Source of the DNA: Glossina fuscipes
Taxonomy: Eukaryota > Arthropoda > Insecta > Diptera > Glossinidae
Direction: 5' to 3'
Assembly (NCBI RefSeq): GCF_014805625.2
Contig: NW_023998417.1
Coordinates: 6,539,936-6,603,935, forward strand
DNA: 64,000 nt
The position numbers were made by a program, and so were the translations under genes. Every line of letters starts with the position of its first letter. Position 1 is the stretch's first letter. Of this stretch, positions 1 through 14,700 are shown one piece after another. The notes under the pieces were generated by a model. The model saw only the letters and a list, made by a program, of their open reading frames with translations. It searched no databases and was not told the origin of the DNA.

Positions 1-271
1 AGCATGCACAAAGCAATGATTCGAAAGACGAAATTTAATTATTCTATAACGTTGGCTGCACGTGGTCGTCTGTTCCCTCATTTATATAAATATTATGATA
101 CGCGGAAACTTTTTATTGTTTCCCCTGTTGTAGTTGATAAGTAAAACACAGCTTTGCCTACAGATAAACCCTTTAATCTAAATGCAAAACATATTGACAA
201 GTTTCATACTAAATATATATAAACAATGATTTAAACTAAATTTTTTATTTTTATATTAATATATATTTCAG

Positions 272-442
272 GAAGGGCCTATATATCTCCGATGTTCCTT
301 TGCATGATGCTACGCGCGATTTAGTATTGTTATCGGAAAAATTTGAAGCCGAATATAAGCTGACGAAAAATCTTGAAATGCTAACCGATAAACTACAGCA
401 AACATTTCGTGACTTGGAAAGTGAAAAGCAAAAAACTGACAG
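272..442 (+). CDS. Gycbeta100B: Gycbeta100B exon: coiled-coil signalling helix
   Basis: Acceptor ATTTCAG/GAAGG, donor GACAG/GTAATT. The first base closes a codon from an upstream exon outside the window; the exon ends with two bases of a codon. It encodes [19 protein letters not shown] and a charged heptad-like helix ending SEKQKTD, the typical linker between PAS-like and cyclase domains. The family normally continues with a conserved LLYSVLP segment, which is not the next exon found here. Confidence 0.93.
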
Positions 443-3400
443 GTAATTATTAAATGCCACAACTTAACATCCAAGAATTGTGAAAGCAATTGAAAACATT
501 AATTATTATACATTTTTATACGCTTTGTTTTTTTTTTTTTTTTTTTTTTTTTTCTTTTGGGTTTTTTTTTTAATTTTTCCAAAATTAAGGGGAAAAGGAT
601 TTACGTAATAAAAAACAAGTGGCTCAAAAAGGGAAAATAAAATTTTTTTTTTTTTCTGTTTGTTTTTTTTTTTTTAATAAAGTTTTGTTATTTCCATTAA
701 TACAGTTATGATTCTGTTACCCTTATGTTCTCTGGCATTGTGGGTTTCGGAAAATATTGCGCAGAGAATACAGATCCTGAAGGTGCAATGAAAATTGTAA
801 AAATGTTAAATGAACTTTATACCGTTTTTGATGCTTTAACTGATTCGAAACGTAATCCAAATATTTATAAGGTAAATTTGTTGTTACCCAAATAAAAGGA
901 GAACATAAAATATGAAAAATATTCAGTGCATAACGAAAAATTTTTAAAAATGAATGAAACTGGTTTCAGTTGGTGATATCAATATTTCGTAATGTAATCA
1001 GTAGCCATAAGAAACAACCTATTAAGTGAACTCTTACTTTAGAATTAAAAAAAAAAAAAAATGTAAACACTTATGCGAATGAATTTATGTTAAAAATTCT
1101 CTTAATTATGATAGTCTTCTCAAGTAAAAATCTCAACATTATCTGCCTTAGGTCGAAACAGTTGGTGATAAATATATGGCCGTATCTGGATTACCGGATC
1201 ATTGTGAAGATCATGCAAAATGTATTGCCCGTCTAGCACTCGATATGATGGAAATGGCTAAAAATGTTAAAATGGGTCCAAATCCAATGGTAAGTAATTA
1301 ATTGACTTCTACGTACTCTGCCGGTAACTATTAAAGCAGCATCATATAATACATTATATATATTAAAATTAAATTAAGTAAAATTTTGCTCGATTTAAAA
1401 CTAAAATTGTGTGTGTGTGCGTTTCAAGAAAATGTTCTTAATAATTTTTTTTCATTCTTTGGCTTTTGCAAATTTTTAGCAATCATTAAACGAAACTGAT
1501 GGTTTCCCTTACTTTCCAAAATCAACACAAAAAAAAATAAATAAATAAAATAAAAAAAAAAAATAATAATGAAAACAAGAAGAGCATAAAATTACTTTGA
1601 ATCATGTCTTTGACAGAGTGAGGCGCTAACAAAAAGAAAAAATGAATAACATTCTTATCGTAGAAAATACGAGTTGAGTTGCCTCCCACATAACGACAAC
1701 AGTACATAGTACAATGAAAAAATCCTAACGAAATTCTTAGTGACACTGTTCGAATAATGAAGTGTCAAAGTGCACTTATATAAAATTGTGCAAAAGGAAA
1801 AAGAATGAAGACAGGAGGGATTGAATGTGCAAAGTCTTTTGTTTGCAAGGAAAGAGAAACACTTCGTTGTCACGCTTGCATTCGACAGGTGGAAAAAAAC
1901 TATCTATCGTACAATTTAAGCCTTTTCGTTGAAGTTAAGCAAGCAGCTTTAACAACAACTAAAGGTTGAAACAAATGCAAACGATGCAGTAAATACTCTA
2001 GCAGCTGCTGTCACAGCAACGCATAAACAATGACAAGTAATTCCTTCTTGACATTTTCATCTAATGCACATATGTTTATGCATAATAGATTTAGTATCCT
2101 GCCTCGTCGTTCTCCTGATTTTTCTAAAAGCTCTAATCAGAAAATTCGTAAAGTGAATAGTCCTATCCTAATAGCTTTCTTTAAAAAAAAAACTAAAACA
2201 TTCGTGATCTTCATGAACAAGCATTCAGTGAGTGAATTTGCTACGTACGCTTACCACTCATCTTCGATCTTTTCATAACTGATTAAGAGCGTTAGACGTA
2301 TCTTTGTTATCTGCTCTTTAATACCTACAAAAAATAGTTATCCCTACTAAGCTCGAACTTGCTGATTATTCTATTAGTTCCTACTTCTTTGTCATCTATT
2401 ATTTACTCAAACTACCACGTGTTATGGAAGCATATTTCATATTTCATATTCATTTGTCATCTACTATCTCCTCCACTTACCAAGTGGAATAGAAGCCTAT
2501 TTTAATGGATAAAGTTGAAAATTGAATTTACGAAAGTCTTAAATGAAAATCTTTCTCTTTTATAACTAATAACTACGCTCGCAATTGAAAAAAATGTTAG
2601 TTTCCCTCGCCCTGTTGCTTTTCATATTAACTACTATAAATACATACTAAGGCGAGTATTTACATATATTGATCATATGATATAAATGATGTAAAAAGTT
2701 TCCAGTTTACTTTAGGTTATGCAAACTCTGATTGTCCTTCTTTCTCCGTTAAAACATTGACTTGATTAAATGTCCAAAAATAAACTTTTTAATTTGTGTT
2801 AATGACAAACTAAATTAAAACTATTTTAATTAATTTCATCTTTTCGCTTACATCTCAACTTTTAAAAAAACAAAATTTGCAGAAAAGCGAGAGAGCGCTA
2901 AAATACCTTTTGAATTTTTAGCTTTTCTTCTAAGCATTTTCAACTGTTGACACAGACCAAAATGTATACAAAATTTAAAAAAAAATCTTATTTACATACA
3001 TAATGAATAAGAAAATACTGCAGATAAAAATATCGACAAATTAGTAAAGCGTTTCTATTCGAGCATAAGAATTAAATTGAAGTAAAAGTTAGTAAATTTC
3101 AATAGTTTTCAGAATGAAATGAAACGAATTAACGTCTACCTATGCCTGAAAGAATCGAAAACTGACATAAGTATCTACAGCCAAGCAAGTAGCAGCCATT
3201 ACCGTAACGCTTGCGATAGCAGAAAACGATAATTTTGTGTAGATTTCTCTCATAAAAAATGGCTAGAATTTATTGAGAAGTGTACGACTAATAAATATGT
3301 GTATCCTTTTACTAATATTTTGCTTTCCTCGCACTACAAAAATTAATAAACAAGTGAAAACACTATAATATGGCACTAACCATAAAATTTCCTATACCGC

Positions 3401-6400
3401 CAGTTGTTTATATAACGCTGGCCTTTTGGCCCAAAATGGGCTGTTATAAGGGGAGGATCAAAAAAGTAGTCTGATCCGCGTCAATTTCAATAGCGGTGTT
3501 CTTTGGACCCATGAAAATATTTCAATAATTGCACATTGATTGAATAGAAAAAACAAGACAGACAGACAGACCAACAAGCTTAGATCGCTTGTGATTACTA
3601 GAGGGAAGTGATTCTGAATAATAAAAGACGGCTTTATCTCACGTCCTTCTTGATTTTACGGTAGTGTAGGGTATGAAAAATATTAAATCTAGTTAAAGTG
3701 TATCTTGGATTCAAAGAAATCATGTTCAATAATAAATAGTAATTTATCACTGTTTACAGCGAAAATTTTCTTTTATTACAAATATGAAACTAACTTAATT
3801 AAAATTTTACTGAATAAAATTTCACTCTAACTCAAATTATTATGAACTCGGCTATTCACGAATTTCCTGTATTAACATTGTACAAATGGCGGATGCCGAA
3901 AGTGTACAAAGATAATTAAATCTGAAAAATAAGTACAAGTCTAAGATCTTTGACCAGAAACCTTTATGTTGGTTTTATGTTATATTTATATTAATATATA
4001 TTTTATAAAAGATCATAAATGAATAAACTCAAACTCACCGTTTGCAATGCTGTTAAACTTCTTTACAATATTGAACAAGATTAAACTAGTCACACGAAAA
4101 ATTTATGTATATCAAAAACTACGCTAACCCAACAACAACGACCATTAATTCACTTTTACTTTAACACTTTACCACTTTATTACCGACTATTAAAATGTAA
4201 GATTAAAAACCCGAAAACGTATTAAACAATATTTAGAATAATCGAAAAAAAAATTAACTGTAAAGTATATTTTTGAAATTTTCCAATTCTAACAATTACT
4301 GTTTTTAATAATTTATAAAACAAACCCTACATTTTCGTAAAACAAGCCACCCGCGCACTTCGGTTTAAGTAAAAGAACTGATTTAAATGCCGAACATTAT
4401 CACGAAGAATCATTTACTCTTTAGTATAGCAAAAAAACTATGCAAATCGAACAAATGTTAAGCCTCGTGTTAATAAGAAAAATATGTATCTATAGAGAAA
4501 TTAAACGATGCAAAAACAAAAAGCAAAAAAAACAACGAACTTCGTACGATGATACGATGCTTATTTCAAATAATAGTAATTGCTTTTTGATTTTTTTTTA
4601 TTTGCTTTTCTCTAATGTGCGCTTATTAATACCTTTGAAATTTGATGGAGTCGCTCGTGTTAAAGAGTATAGCAAGTGTGCATACATGCATGTGTGTTTT
4701 TCATATAAAACATACAAAGATGAGAAACACAGAGAAAATTAGTCTTTGCAATACGTGAGAGTAAAACAAATACACTTAAAATTTTTCTCTTAAAAATCAA
4801 ACCCAAAAAAAAAAACATTATAGATAACTTCTTAGCTATATGGTGAGATTTTGCAACAACAACATTACTAATAAGAAAAAAGAAGGCAATTACTCCAAAT
4901 AGCAAATAGCTAGAGTAGTAGGATACAATTAACTTTTCATGCAATGGACAAATTGTCGTTATTTTTTAAATCTTTTCTAGCAACATTTCGATAATTAAAG
5001 TTAAGAAACTAGAATATGTTTACATAAGCCCAGCAGAAAAACAAAACGTACATTATAGAATCTACGTCTTTTTTGTACATAAACACATGTCAGTGACCAT
5101 TAAGTAAATAACATACCAGTTAAGTGCAATGTAATGGCCGAAACAAATGCTAACAGCATTTAAGACAAGCAAGAAGAAATTGTCTTAAATATTAACCTAA
5201 CCAACCTCAAATATCTTGCGATCTCAACAATTTTTCCCAACATCCTACAAGTGTTTACACAAGTATGTGCGATTGCATCTGAAGGTATATATAAGTTTCT
5301 GTGATTATAAGATGAGAAAATTTACTTGTCTATCTTTACTTAACCAATACCACTGGCCTCTGTAGCATTTCAGTGCGTTGTCATTTGAAATTATCTGAAG
5401 TGTAAGCTAAATGTTATATAAAAGAAACGACAAATTGCTGATGATGCCTATGTATATGCAGCATGTGGTCGACTTTTATTACAAATTTATTTATATTATT
5501 AAATTACAAAAAATGCAAATTACAAGTTTTTGCATCACTTACAAAACCGCATTAAAGACTTTCTTTTTTATATTAGGGTAAAAATAAATTTCCTCTCCTT
5601 CCGTATTCCTTTTCTACGAATTTCCTTCGCGATTTGATATCGTGCTCAACTTAATATAATACTTTTCATTATGCCCATCGTTCACGAAAGAAATTTATTC
5701 TGGTTTTATAACGACGTTCACGGCGCGTATAGTCTTTAAGATTAAGTCTATTATTCTTGTCCTTGAGAATCCATAAGGCATACATATTGTCTTATGTGGA
5801 TTTAAATACTTTCGCATATTTAAGGTTTTTGGTATTAACAATTACTTTTAATTTAAAACAGACCAAGATTAAAAAGCTTTTCCAACTATTGTGTGGACAG
5901 ACTAGAAACACAATTCTAATCAAGGTGTTGGCACGCCTACAAGTAATTAATAGCTTTGGAATTTTATAACAAATATACCTGAAATATGTATTCAAAATGT
6001 TTTCGAAGATTTTGATAACTTCGACGGATTTCGCTTTTATTTTTTTAGTAGATTTTTTGCAGAACTTTTTTTCTTAGAATTTACCTACTAGTTATAGGCG
6101 CAAGTTCATTAGAGAATATAGCGAAATATTTTAACATGCATATATATGTGCGTAGGAATGCATATCACTACCCATACGCATACAAAAATTGCTTTGCCTG
6201 TTTGTTCAATTTTATGGTTGTATTAAAAAGTTTCCGGCAACTTTGTTAAGACTTTATGAAAAGTTTATTCCTTAGTATCCTTGTTCGTCGTACTTTGGCG
6301 AGTACATTAGTAAGTTTATTTAGTTTGGGATAAGAAAAAATGAGACAAAAAGCATGTCGACGCCATATAATTACAAGAAGAGTGAATTATTACAAAATTT

Positions 6401-9400
6401 CAAGCTCATTTAAGAACAAACCGAAAAATATTAAAAAAAAAAGTATATATATATTTATAACCCTTAAGTCATCGATCAAATAAGTATTCTCGATATACTC
6501 TAATGTAGTGTATATGCTCGACTCTAAACGGGTCTATACAAAATATAATAAAAATATAAGTCTGCAATGAATAGGGTGGAATAGAGTCTTGCTTGCTCGG
6601 GCGTAATGGAGTTAATGCAAAATGTGTGTTAAAGCTAACGTCAAAAATAGTCCCCACTATCACGTATTTTCTGGCGTAAATTTTCCAACTAAGTGACCAC
6701 GTACTTACGAAATTTCCAAGGACTATTTTATTTTTTATTATAGAGTTTTTTATTTATTTACTTTTTTTTTATTATAGTTTATGCACGAAAAGAACGGAGA
6801 GGAATTATTATTATGTTACACTAGACATCCTACGTAACATTATAAGCAGTGTAAACTTCTGCCTTAGCCTCGTCTATTCATTAGGTCTTCTCTCAAGTTT
6901 CAGGATATCAGAACTGCAAATATAGAAAGCCGAACTTTGGCTCATATTATGTAACTTCAAATCCATTGATCAAGAACAGAAATAGTTATGAAGCGCCCAT
7001 ACGAATCGCGCTATATGCACAGTGTCTATCTAATTAAGTAAGCAATTACTCTGGTTTATACAAAAAACTTTCGTTGCTCGCTACGATAGGGGATATTTTC
7101 TATTGAAATTTAACACAACTTGTGATGCAATGTTTTCCAAACTCGAGCAAACTTGGAGGGAATTTTTAAGATCGTTTTTTATTCTCAAACGATACAGTTT
7201 ATTAAGCTTGCAAGTTGAAAATAATGCAAAATTCGTTGAAAATTTATTTTAAACCGATTACGAAAATTTTCTTTTCTTTTATTTCAGTTCTTCTTCTCTC
7301 TCCTTGTTCTTCCCAAAAGGAAGAAATGAAAATAAAAATAAGCAAAAGTAAAACAATCAAAATGTTGCTCTGTTATTTTTAAGTATACAGAGAGAAAACA
7401 AGTAAACGGAAAACTATACTTAATACATATTGCATATGTATACAATGCGTTTACAAGTGTATACTTCATTGTTTGCCAAATAATGGAAAGTTATACAATA
7501 TAAAATTGTAAAATGTTTGCTTGCAACTTATATGTTTGCTTTTCCAGTAATCAAATAGTTTTCATACTTATTCTCATTGTGCACTTCTTCGCTTTTTCTT
7601 CAATAATATTTACCCACATACACCATTGGACACCAGACTTTGACTTAGTTTAGATATCCATTTCTATAATCGCTATCAACGAATGTATGTATGTAGTTGT
7701 ATATAAGGATGTTACCCTCCTCGTTGAAGACGCATTGTTTTCCCCCTCTATCTCTCTCTATTTTAAATTTTACCAAAATCTTAAATTTAAAAGGAAAACC
7801 AAAAGCAGAATGAAGCTCAGCATTTTATTAATAAAATCATTTGAACTTAAGGTTTAGAGCGCTTGACGCGCTTTTATTTAAATAATTTATAGCTTTGCTA
7901 TGCTTCGTTATTGTAAAAGACATTGAGGCAATAAGCCAGGTAACATATAGACTGTAATAAAGGTGTAAGATAACAATAGAGATTTCCGATATAAAATAAC
8001 AACTCATAGGTCATAGCTATACTTAGATTTATAAACCTTTAGCCAAACTGGCAAAGGAAGCACTTTAAGAGTCTCAAGTAAATTAACACTAAAGCCCTCC
8101 AATCGAGCATTATTGATGTTCCTAAATTGATGCGGTGTCTGCTTGATCTGTGCAAACCATTATAACGTACAACATATGCAAATTTGTGAAAACAAAATTT
8201 TTAATTTTACTCAGCAACTTCTTAGAGCGAATAATCCACAAGAGTATCGAGGATTTCGCATTGGTTAATTATGTGTAATCTCTTGCTTATGACAACCACA
8301 AAATTGTAGCCAAAGCAATATTGACTTGTACGCTGGTAGGCCAGTTCTTTATCGAGTCTTTGCAAATATTTATTTATTTTTTTTTTGGATTTAAGACAAG
8401 TATTTAAAATAAAGCTAACAGAAAAAAAAAAAAGAAACCAAAGAAATTAACCAGCATTCTTAAGCTGCATCTCAAATGCTTTTCATTATGTTTCTTTAGA
8501 TTTATATATAAATCTCCGAATTAATACTTGATTAGAGAATTCTTGTATTAAAGTAAATTCGCTCTCTTGGAAAATTTACATTTTTCATTCGCGTTCACGT
8601 TTTACCCAGAACACGTCTCATAAGTGTTTGCCTTCAAGCTTTATTTTGTTATCAAATAAAAGATCTTAAGCAGATAGTTATTTAGAGAAGTATAAGCAAA
8701 CAATAGACAAAATTGGAATCGGAATCAAGTATAAAGCTACTTCCTGCACGTTTCCGGCGTCGTGCTTCACACTTGCTTACTATAAATCTATTACTGTCGA
8801 TTTGAAATCACCGACACAACCACGATCACATTCCTTTACACTATCTGATCCAAGTATTTGCGGCAGCATTTCATTTCTCCTCATTAAATTTCAGTTCGGC
8901 GATACCTGCCTTTTGGGCAAATATTGTTGCCCCAGTCTAAACACTTCTTCAAAGCCATTAAAGCAATGATGTGAAAAAATAGGTATCGCTGATTATAGAC
9001 AAAATAAAAATTCCACAAAACTCAAACTTAAAACTTCTCCTTCTCGAGTTAACCATATCGCTGACTCTTTCAATTGTGAACTTTTTGCCTTTCAGCTTTA
9101 AAGTGTATTCTCCAAAAAAAAAAAAAAATCAATTCAAATCGATGCCTTATACCAGGAATTTAAAATCAACTCAATTTAATAAGTAATCGTCAAAGGCATA
9201 GTCATCCAATCCAATTGAGTACTGACTGTAGTTTTCAAGGCCAGTTTAATCCATTAAATTAATTTGCTATTATTACAAATGGTGCGCATAAGTCCAAACC
9301 CGATTCAAGTAAACAATTCTACAGCATTAACAAGGTATCTCATCCAAGTCAAGCACTTGTCAAAATGACACAAAAAGTTATTCGGAATTGAAAAATAATT

Positions 9401-11729
9401 TAGAATCAATCATCGCTATTCTCAGGCATTTCCAAAGCAAAGAATGGAAAGCAAAATTTAAAATAAAAAAGATTTTTTGCATCTTATATTTTGTGCGTTC
9501 TATGAAGGAACAATTTTCTTCTATTTTTTTTTTTTTTTTTTTTTTTGATTTTTCTTCTCAAAACAAATATAATTGTTCTTCGCTATGCTATTGTTATTCC
9601 AGTTTAAATGTTCAATTCATCTTAAGGCATTATTTCCTTCCTGTACAGAAACTTGTTCCCAAAAGCAATTTGGTATAACAAATTAAAACTTATAAAAAGC
9701 TTTTTACTTTACAGGTGAAAACAAAAAAAAATATATATATATATATTTCTCGTGAATTTCATCTTTTAAGTAATAATTGATTTTTTTTTCATGAAATGCT
9801 AGAAATTTTAATATTATTTCAGTAAAATGCAACTCATTCAAAACAATTAAAAAAATCGAAATTTTTGTAACTCTTTTTTAAAAATTTCATTCATTGAATA
9901 CTTTGTTGTTGCATGGCTTGCAATGATTAAACAAAAACTTTGACAAAACCAAACACCACATCGTTCGTTGTCCTCGAACATAATTCATTTCGCAAAAAGG
10001 GTAGCAGTCAAGCTTTGATGTGGTTTAGGAAAATTTTAATTGATTGATAGAATGCTGCTTTTTTTTTTTTTTTTTAGCTGAGATTTATAAAAAAAAAAGT
10101 GAGAAAATAACATTTATTACATACGTACATAGTAACCTTGCCTTGGTTGAACCTTGGTGAATCTTCCTTTCAATCTCTTATCATAATTGTTAAATAGTAA
10201 AGTTATTTTGTGTTAATTAAGAGCACATCAGTTTGTCAATTGACGTTATTTTCGCAATGGACCGTTAGTTAATTAGTGCTGTTAAATATTTGAACAAAGT
10301 TCTGAATTCTGAATCTTGATCGTATAATAATTATCGACACTTATACAATTGATTAATAACGAATTTGGTTTAGTAGTGATGTTTAACTTTGAAATTCTCA
10401 AGATTTTTACAATCTTACATAAATTAAAAGGATTTTTAAAAAATATTTAAAAAAGGTATATAAGAGTATTATAGTTGGCCATGTCGCACCATTGAATACC
10501 CTATACCATGTTACAGGTGTTCATGGACTAATTTCTCAAAATAAGAAATGCTCGGAAAAATAGTCCAATACGAAGCATTTGCAAAAGCGGTCGTCTTTGG
10601 GCTAAGACAGGTGGTTGGACCAAATTTCATTAAAATATATTTAAAATTGCGGCCTCTGAGTTGAACACAAGAATAATCGAGCAACTTTAGACTGACAGGC
10701 CAACCGGCAGACAAGTTGGTATTGAGTCGAAAAGTAAAGGTGAACCTATCTCAAGTTCTTCTGGAAGTTGTATTCGTTCGTACAAATTTTTGGTATGCCT
10801 TTGCATCACAACCGGTGTCGGGTATAAGAATTTGTTGAATTTTTAATCTCTTCTTCTGAATTCTTATTATGTTGTAGAGTAACTTCAGATGAAAAAGCAT
10901 CTATCAAGGCCTCCAAGTTATAAGGCGACATTGCTCCTGTCATATCGTAAACGATAAGCGAAAGCAATATTCGAATCACATAAGCGCTTTTATGTCATTA
11001 CAGTAGGGCGATATAATAGTAATTTATCCGCCCATTGATGCTTGTAAATATGTTCAAGATCAAAGGTGTTATGCAAATAAATTTATATCAATTGCAAAAG
11101 CTTCTATATATTAATGTAGAGAGATATGAAAACAATAAATCTACAACAAACAGCTCTCAGGCATTGGAAATATGAATTTTACATAAAACATAGGGACGTA
11201 ATTTATATCAGGGGTGAAACCTATACTTTACAGGGCTGGTTAAAACTTCGGAATAAGTTCAGTTACAATGTTATCAATGATAATATGAGCGCATCCATTA
11301 AAACTGGGTAAGAGTATACCTCAGCTGATCATCGTTTTTTCGTTCTTGAAAGGACGGATCCTTATAGAACTTAATCTGTAACACTCTACATAGACCGTCT
11401 GAGCTTTTTCTACTTCAATTTAATAATCGGAATAGTTTCTCACACAAACTTCTTATAAAGCTAAAAAGCACTAAAAACACTCCGAATCTTATTAATTGTT
11501 GTTTGTGTATATTTACGCTTTATGGAAATTTTCATACAGATTCCGGCCTATTGCAATCACATTGATGAATCGCATATACCTCTATCCTATAATAGCGAGT
11601 AATGAAAAAATCAAGAGACTTTGTTCTGTTCTGTGTCTATAAAGCTTCGTTGAAAAGTGCTCTTGAATATAAAATTATTTGTAAAAGCATTTCAATGTTA
11701 TTAAAATACTTGGAATCGATACGAAATAG

Positions 11730-11760
<31 letters not shown>

Positions 11761-14700
11761 AATTATTTTCATATTTAATTGTAATTTAAGTAAATTACAG
11801 TGAATTGAAAACAAATTCAATACGTGTTATACATAAGTAAAAATAGATAAATTTTATTAATAAATTTTATATATTTTTCTAAAAATATTTACTTTTAGCA
11901 AATTACAATTGGAATACATTCTGGTGAAGTTGTAACCGGTGTTATTGGCAATCGTGTGCCACGCTATTGTTTATTCGGTAACACTGTAAATTTGACCAGC
12001 CGTACTGAGACAACTGGCATACCCGGGCGGATAAATGTCAGTGAAGTTACGTACAAGTAAGTAAAACCAAAATATTTCAAATCTCTCCAATTTACTAGAA
12101 ACCTACACGCCCCCACGGCCCCCCCACTTAATAAACCAAAAATATACTATTGCTGTTACTACTACTACTACTATTACTACTACTACTACTACTACCACTA
12201 TTACTGCTAGAACTTCAATATTTTACCATTCAATTTAATTGTTCTCGGTCTGGTTAGAGAAAAACTTTGACGAGGCGCTGATAATATTAAAGAATAATAA
12301 TAAGTAAATGGAAAAACAACTTTGCCCTTTGTTACTCAAATTTCCAATGGCTTATCCAAAACTGTGCCCGCTGTATTTTCCCCTTCCGTTACACACACAT
12401 TGCTAACCCTACCATTACTGTTACTGCTACTACTACTACTACCAGTATTGCTGCTGCTATTACTGCTATTACGGTTATGGCTGCTGTCATTATTTCCATC
12501 CATACTATCAACATCTCTCTCGGCACTTGTGATAGTTATAACGGGTGCAGTAACATTTTGATTGTCTCCTACAGAAGCAAGGTTGTTGGCAGAGTATTTT
12601 AATGGTTTTTTTGGTTTTCGCATAGCAACCTGTTTAACCAAGTCCTTGACGTCGTCGTTGCCGTCATCGTTGCTCGTTTCAGGTCCTTCAATTTCTTCCA
12701 TTAAATCAATATAGCGCTGTAAACGTCTCGGTAAACGTAATGTATCAATGCCTTCAGGTAATTGTCCATTACTGCGTAACAAATCACGTATGCGACAACT
12801 GTAAAAAGTAAATGAAAGGCTCAGTCAGTCAATATATACATATATATATATATATATATAAATTGATTTGAATTGATCAAATAGTAAAATTGAGTTTTCG
12901 ACATACACATGCAATATACATTGCAAGCAATAAAGTCTATTTATCCTTTTAATAATATGTAACGTATACTTGGTCGTTGGAAAACTCGTAAGGCATTTAG
13001 TTAAAAAAAAACAACTAAGAAAATTGTTTATGGTTGCGAACGCATCTTTTACACCCATTATCGCTATCTTATAAAAGGAGGGGGAAGAAGGAAAAAATAA
13101 ATTTGTATGCTCCATAATATTGGGTGGGCGTGGCTATTTTTCTTTCTATTTTATCAGTTTATCAGCAATGAGAAAAAGACACGGAGAGCACACGTATTCT
13201 TAATCTTGATGATATAAATTTGTAGGCGTGTTCTTTGACCTATTTAGGTTATTTTCAAAATCTTTTGCAAATTTGTGGGCGATGTCTTCACTTTTACGAT
13301 TGGGGCAATATTCATCGCAGATACTATGTAGGCAGACGGACGAACGGATGAACAAAATGTACAGTTTTATGGAGTTAAAAAAATTAAATATTGATATACT
13401 ATAATATTGAATAGGCGTGGTCATTTTTTTTTATTTTTTTACAGTTACTACAGCATCACCCGTAGAATACACGTTCAACTGTAGTTAATGAGTAATAAGC
13501 AAAAAACCCATTTTTTACTCCTTTTGCAAAAACAGATGTGTTCCCAGTCTACGTGCTACGGCACTATGTATATTGGTGTGGTGCGTGCAGGAACTTTTAA
13601 TGTCTCTGCCAAATTTGAAGCCGATTTGGAGCGACATTACACAGACGGACAGATGGACAGACACATATGCTTAGATCAATTCAGAATTTGATTCTGGTCA
13701 ACAATATATGCATTTTGTGGGGTCCCTGAAGCTTCCCTCGGGGCGTTGCAAGCGTTTTGACAAAATGAATATGACACTCATAACATATCACACACACACA
13801 CATACACACACATTTACATTTGAGATACACTTGAAGTACAACCATTCCAATATGTGCTATGTACGTGTATTCGTCAGTTGAAAGTATTTTAATTTCATTC
13901 AATAAAAAAAAAAACTGAGTCACATATTTCGGCAAAATAGGACCTGTTTGAATAAACTTTTTGTGAAAAAGTAATGTGGAAAAAATTTTAACTCATGAAG
14001 CTTCATATCCGTGGTTGTCATTTTCATTCAGTTTTACATATTAAGCGTAAGAGTTTTAGAATGGCTCTGTCAATACGCTTTCGTAGAACGTTGCATGTTA
14101 TCGTCGTCGTCAAAGGATATCTCGTACTATTGAGTTTTTCAAGGGACTGTATCGTAACTTGATTCTGAGAGGGATGATGTCACAATCACCAAATTTGCTT
14201 CATTATCTCGCTCACTCTGTTTCAATTCTGCACCTTATTCCTCCGGACCCTAATAAAAAACCCTAAACTGGAACTAATGCACTTCTCCCTAAAATTTTCA
14301 TACAAAATTAAGATAAGTCGTAACTTCATTAACGGTAGTCAAGATCCCGTATAGGAGACTTGGCAAAACTGAACTTATAAGAAAGGGGGTGGGAGGACTT
14401 ACCTACGCAAGCAAACCAGGTCAATGTTAGTTTATACGAATGAAGAAAGTAAAGCACACAAATATGTGTCATATGCTTTCGTACAATCCCATTAATAGAT
14501 GGCTTTTGTCGTTGCATGAAATCCCCAAAAATAGCATAAATTTTCAATAAATATTTACTGCGTCCTTAAACATGTGTCAAATATTTCAGAATTTTTTGTT
14601 ATGCTAGTATCTCAAGGAGATTGGTAAAGGATAATTATCTTAACAAAGCGATATTTTTTCTCTCTTTTCTCAATACTTTCTTACTAGGTATGTGCCATGA

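Larger units (their letters stand above)
1290..11898 (+). other. Gycbeta100B 10.6 kb intron
   Basis: No coding exon was found on either strand. It holds homopolymer runs, a TA microsatellite near the 3' end (11729-11755) and two copies of the dispersed repeat family (about 3440-3672 and 10520-10830). The short ORFs here have no recognisable motif. Confidence 0.6.
12057..12335. other. Spacer between Gycbeta100B exon and ASB-like terminal exon
   Basis: Intron of the cyclase gene and 3' flank of the antisense gene. It holds an ACT/ATT trinucleotide array (12156-12205) and a possible antisense poly(A) signal. Confidence 0.6.

Noticed and set aside
12322..12561. + strand Leu-rich ORF
   Set aside because: It is the antisense of the Ser/Asn-rich tail of the ASB-like terminal exon.
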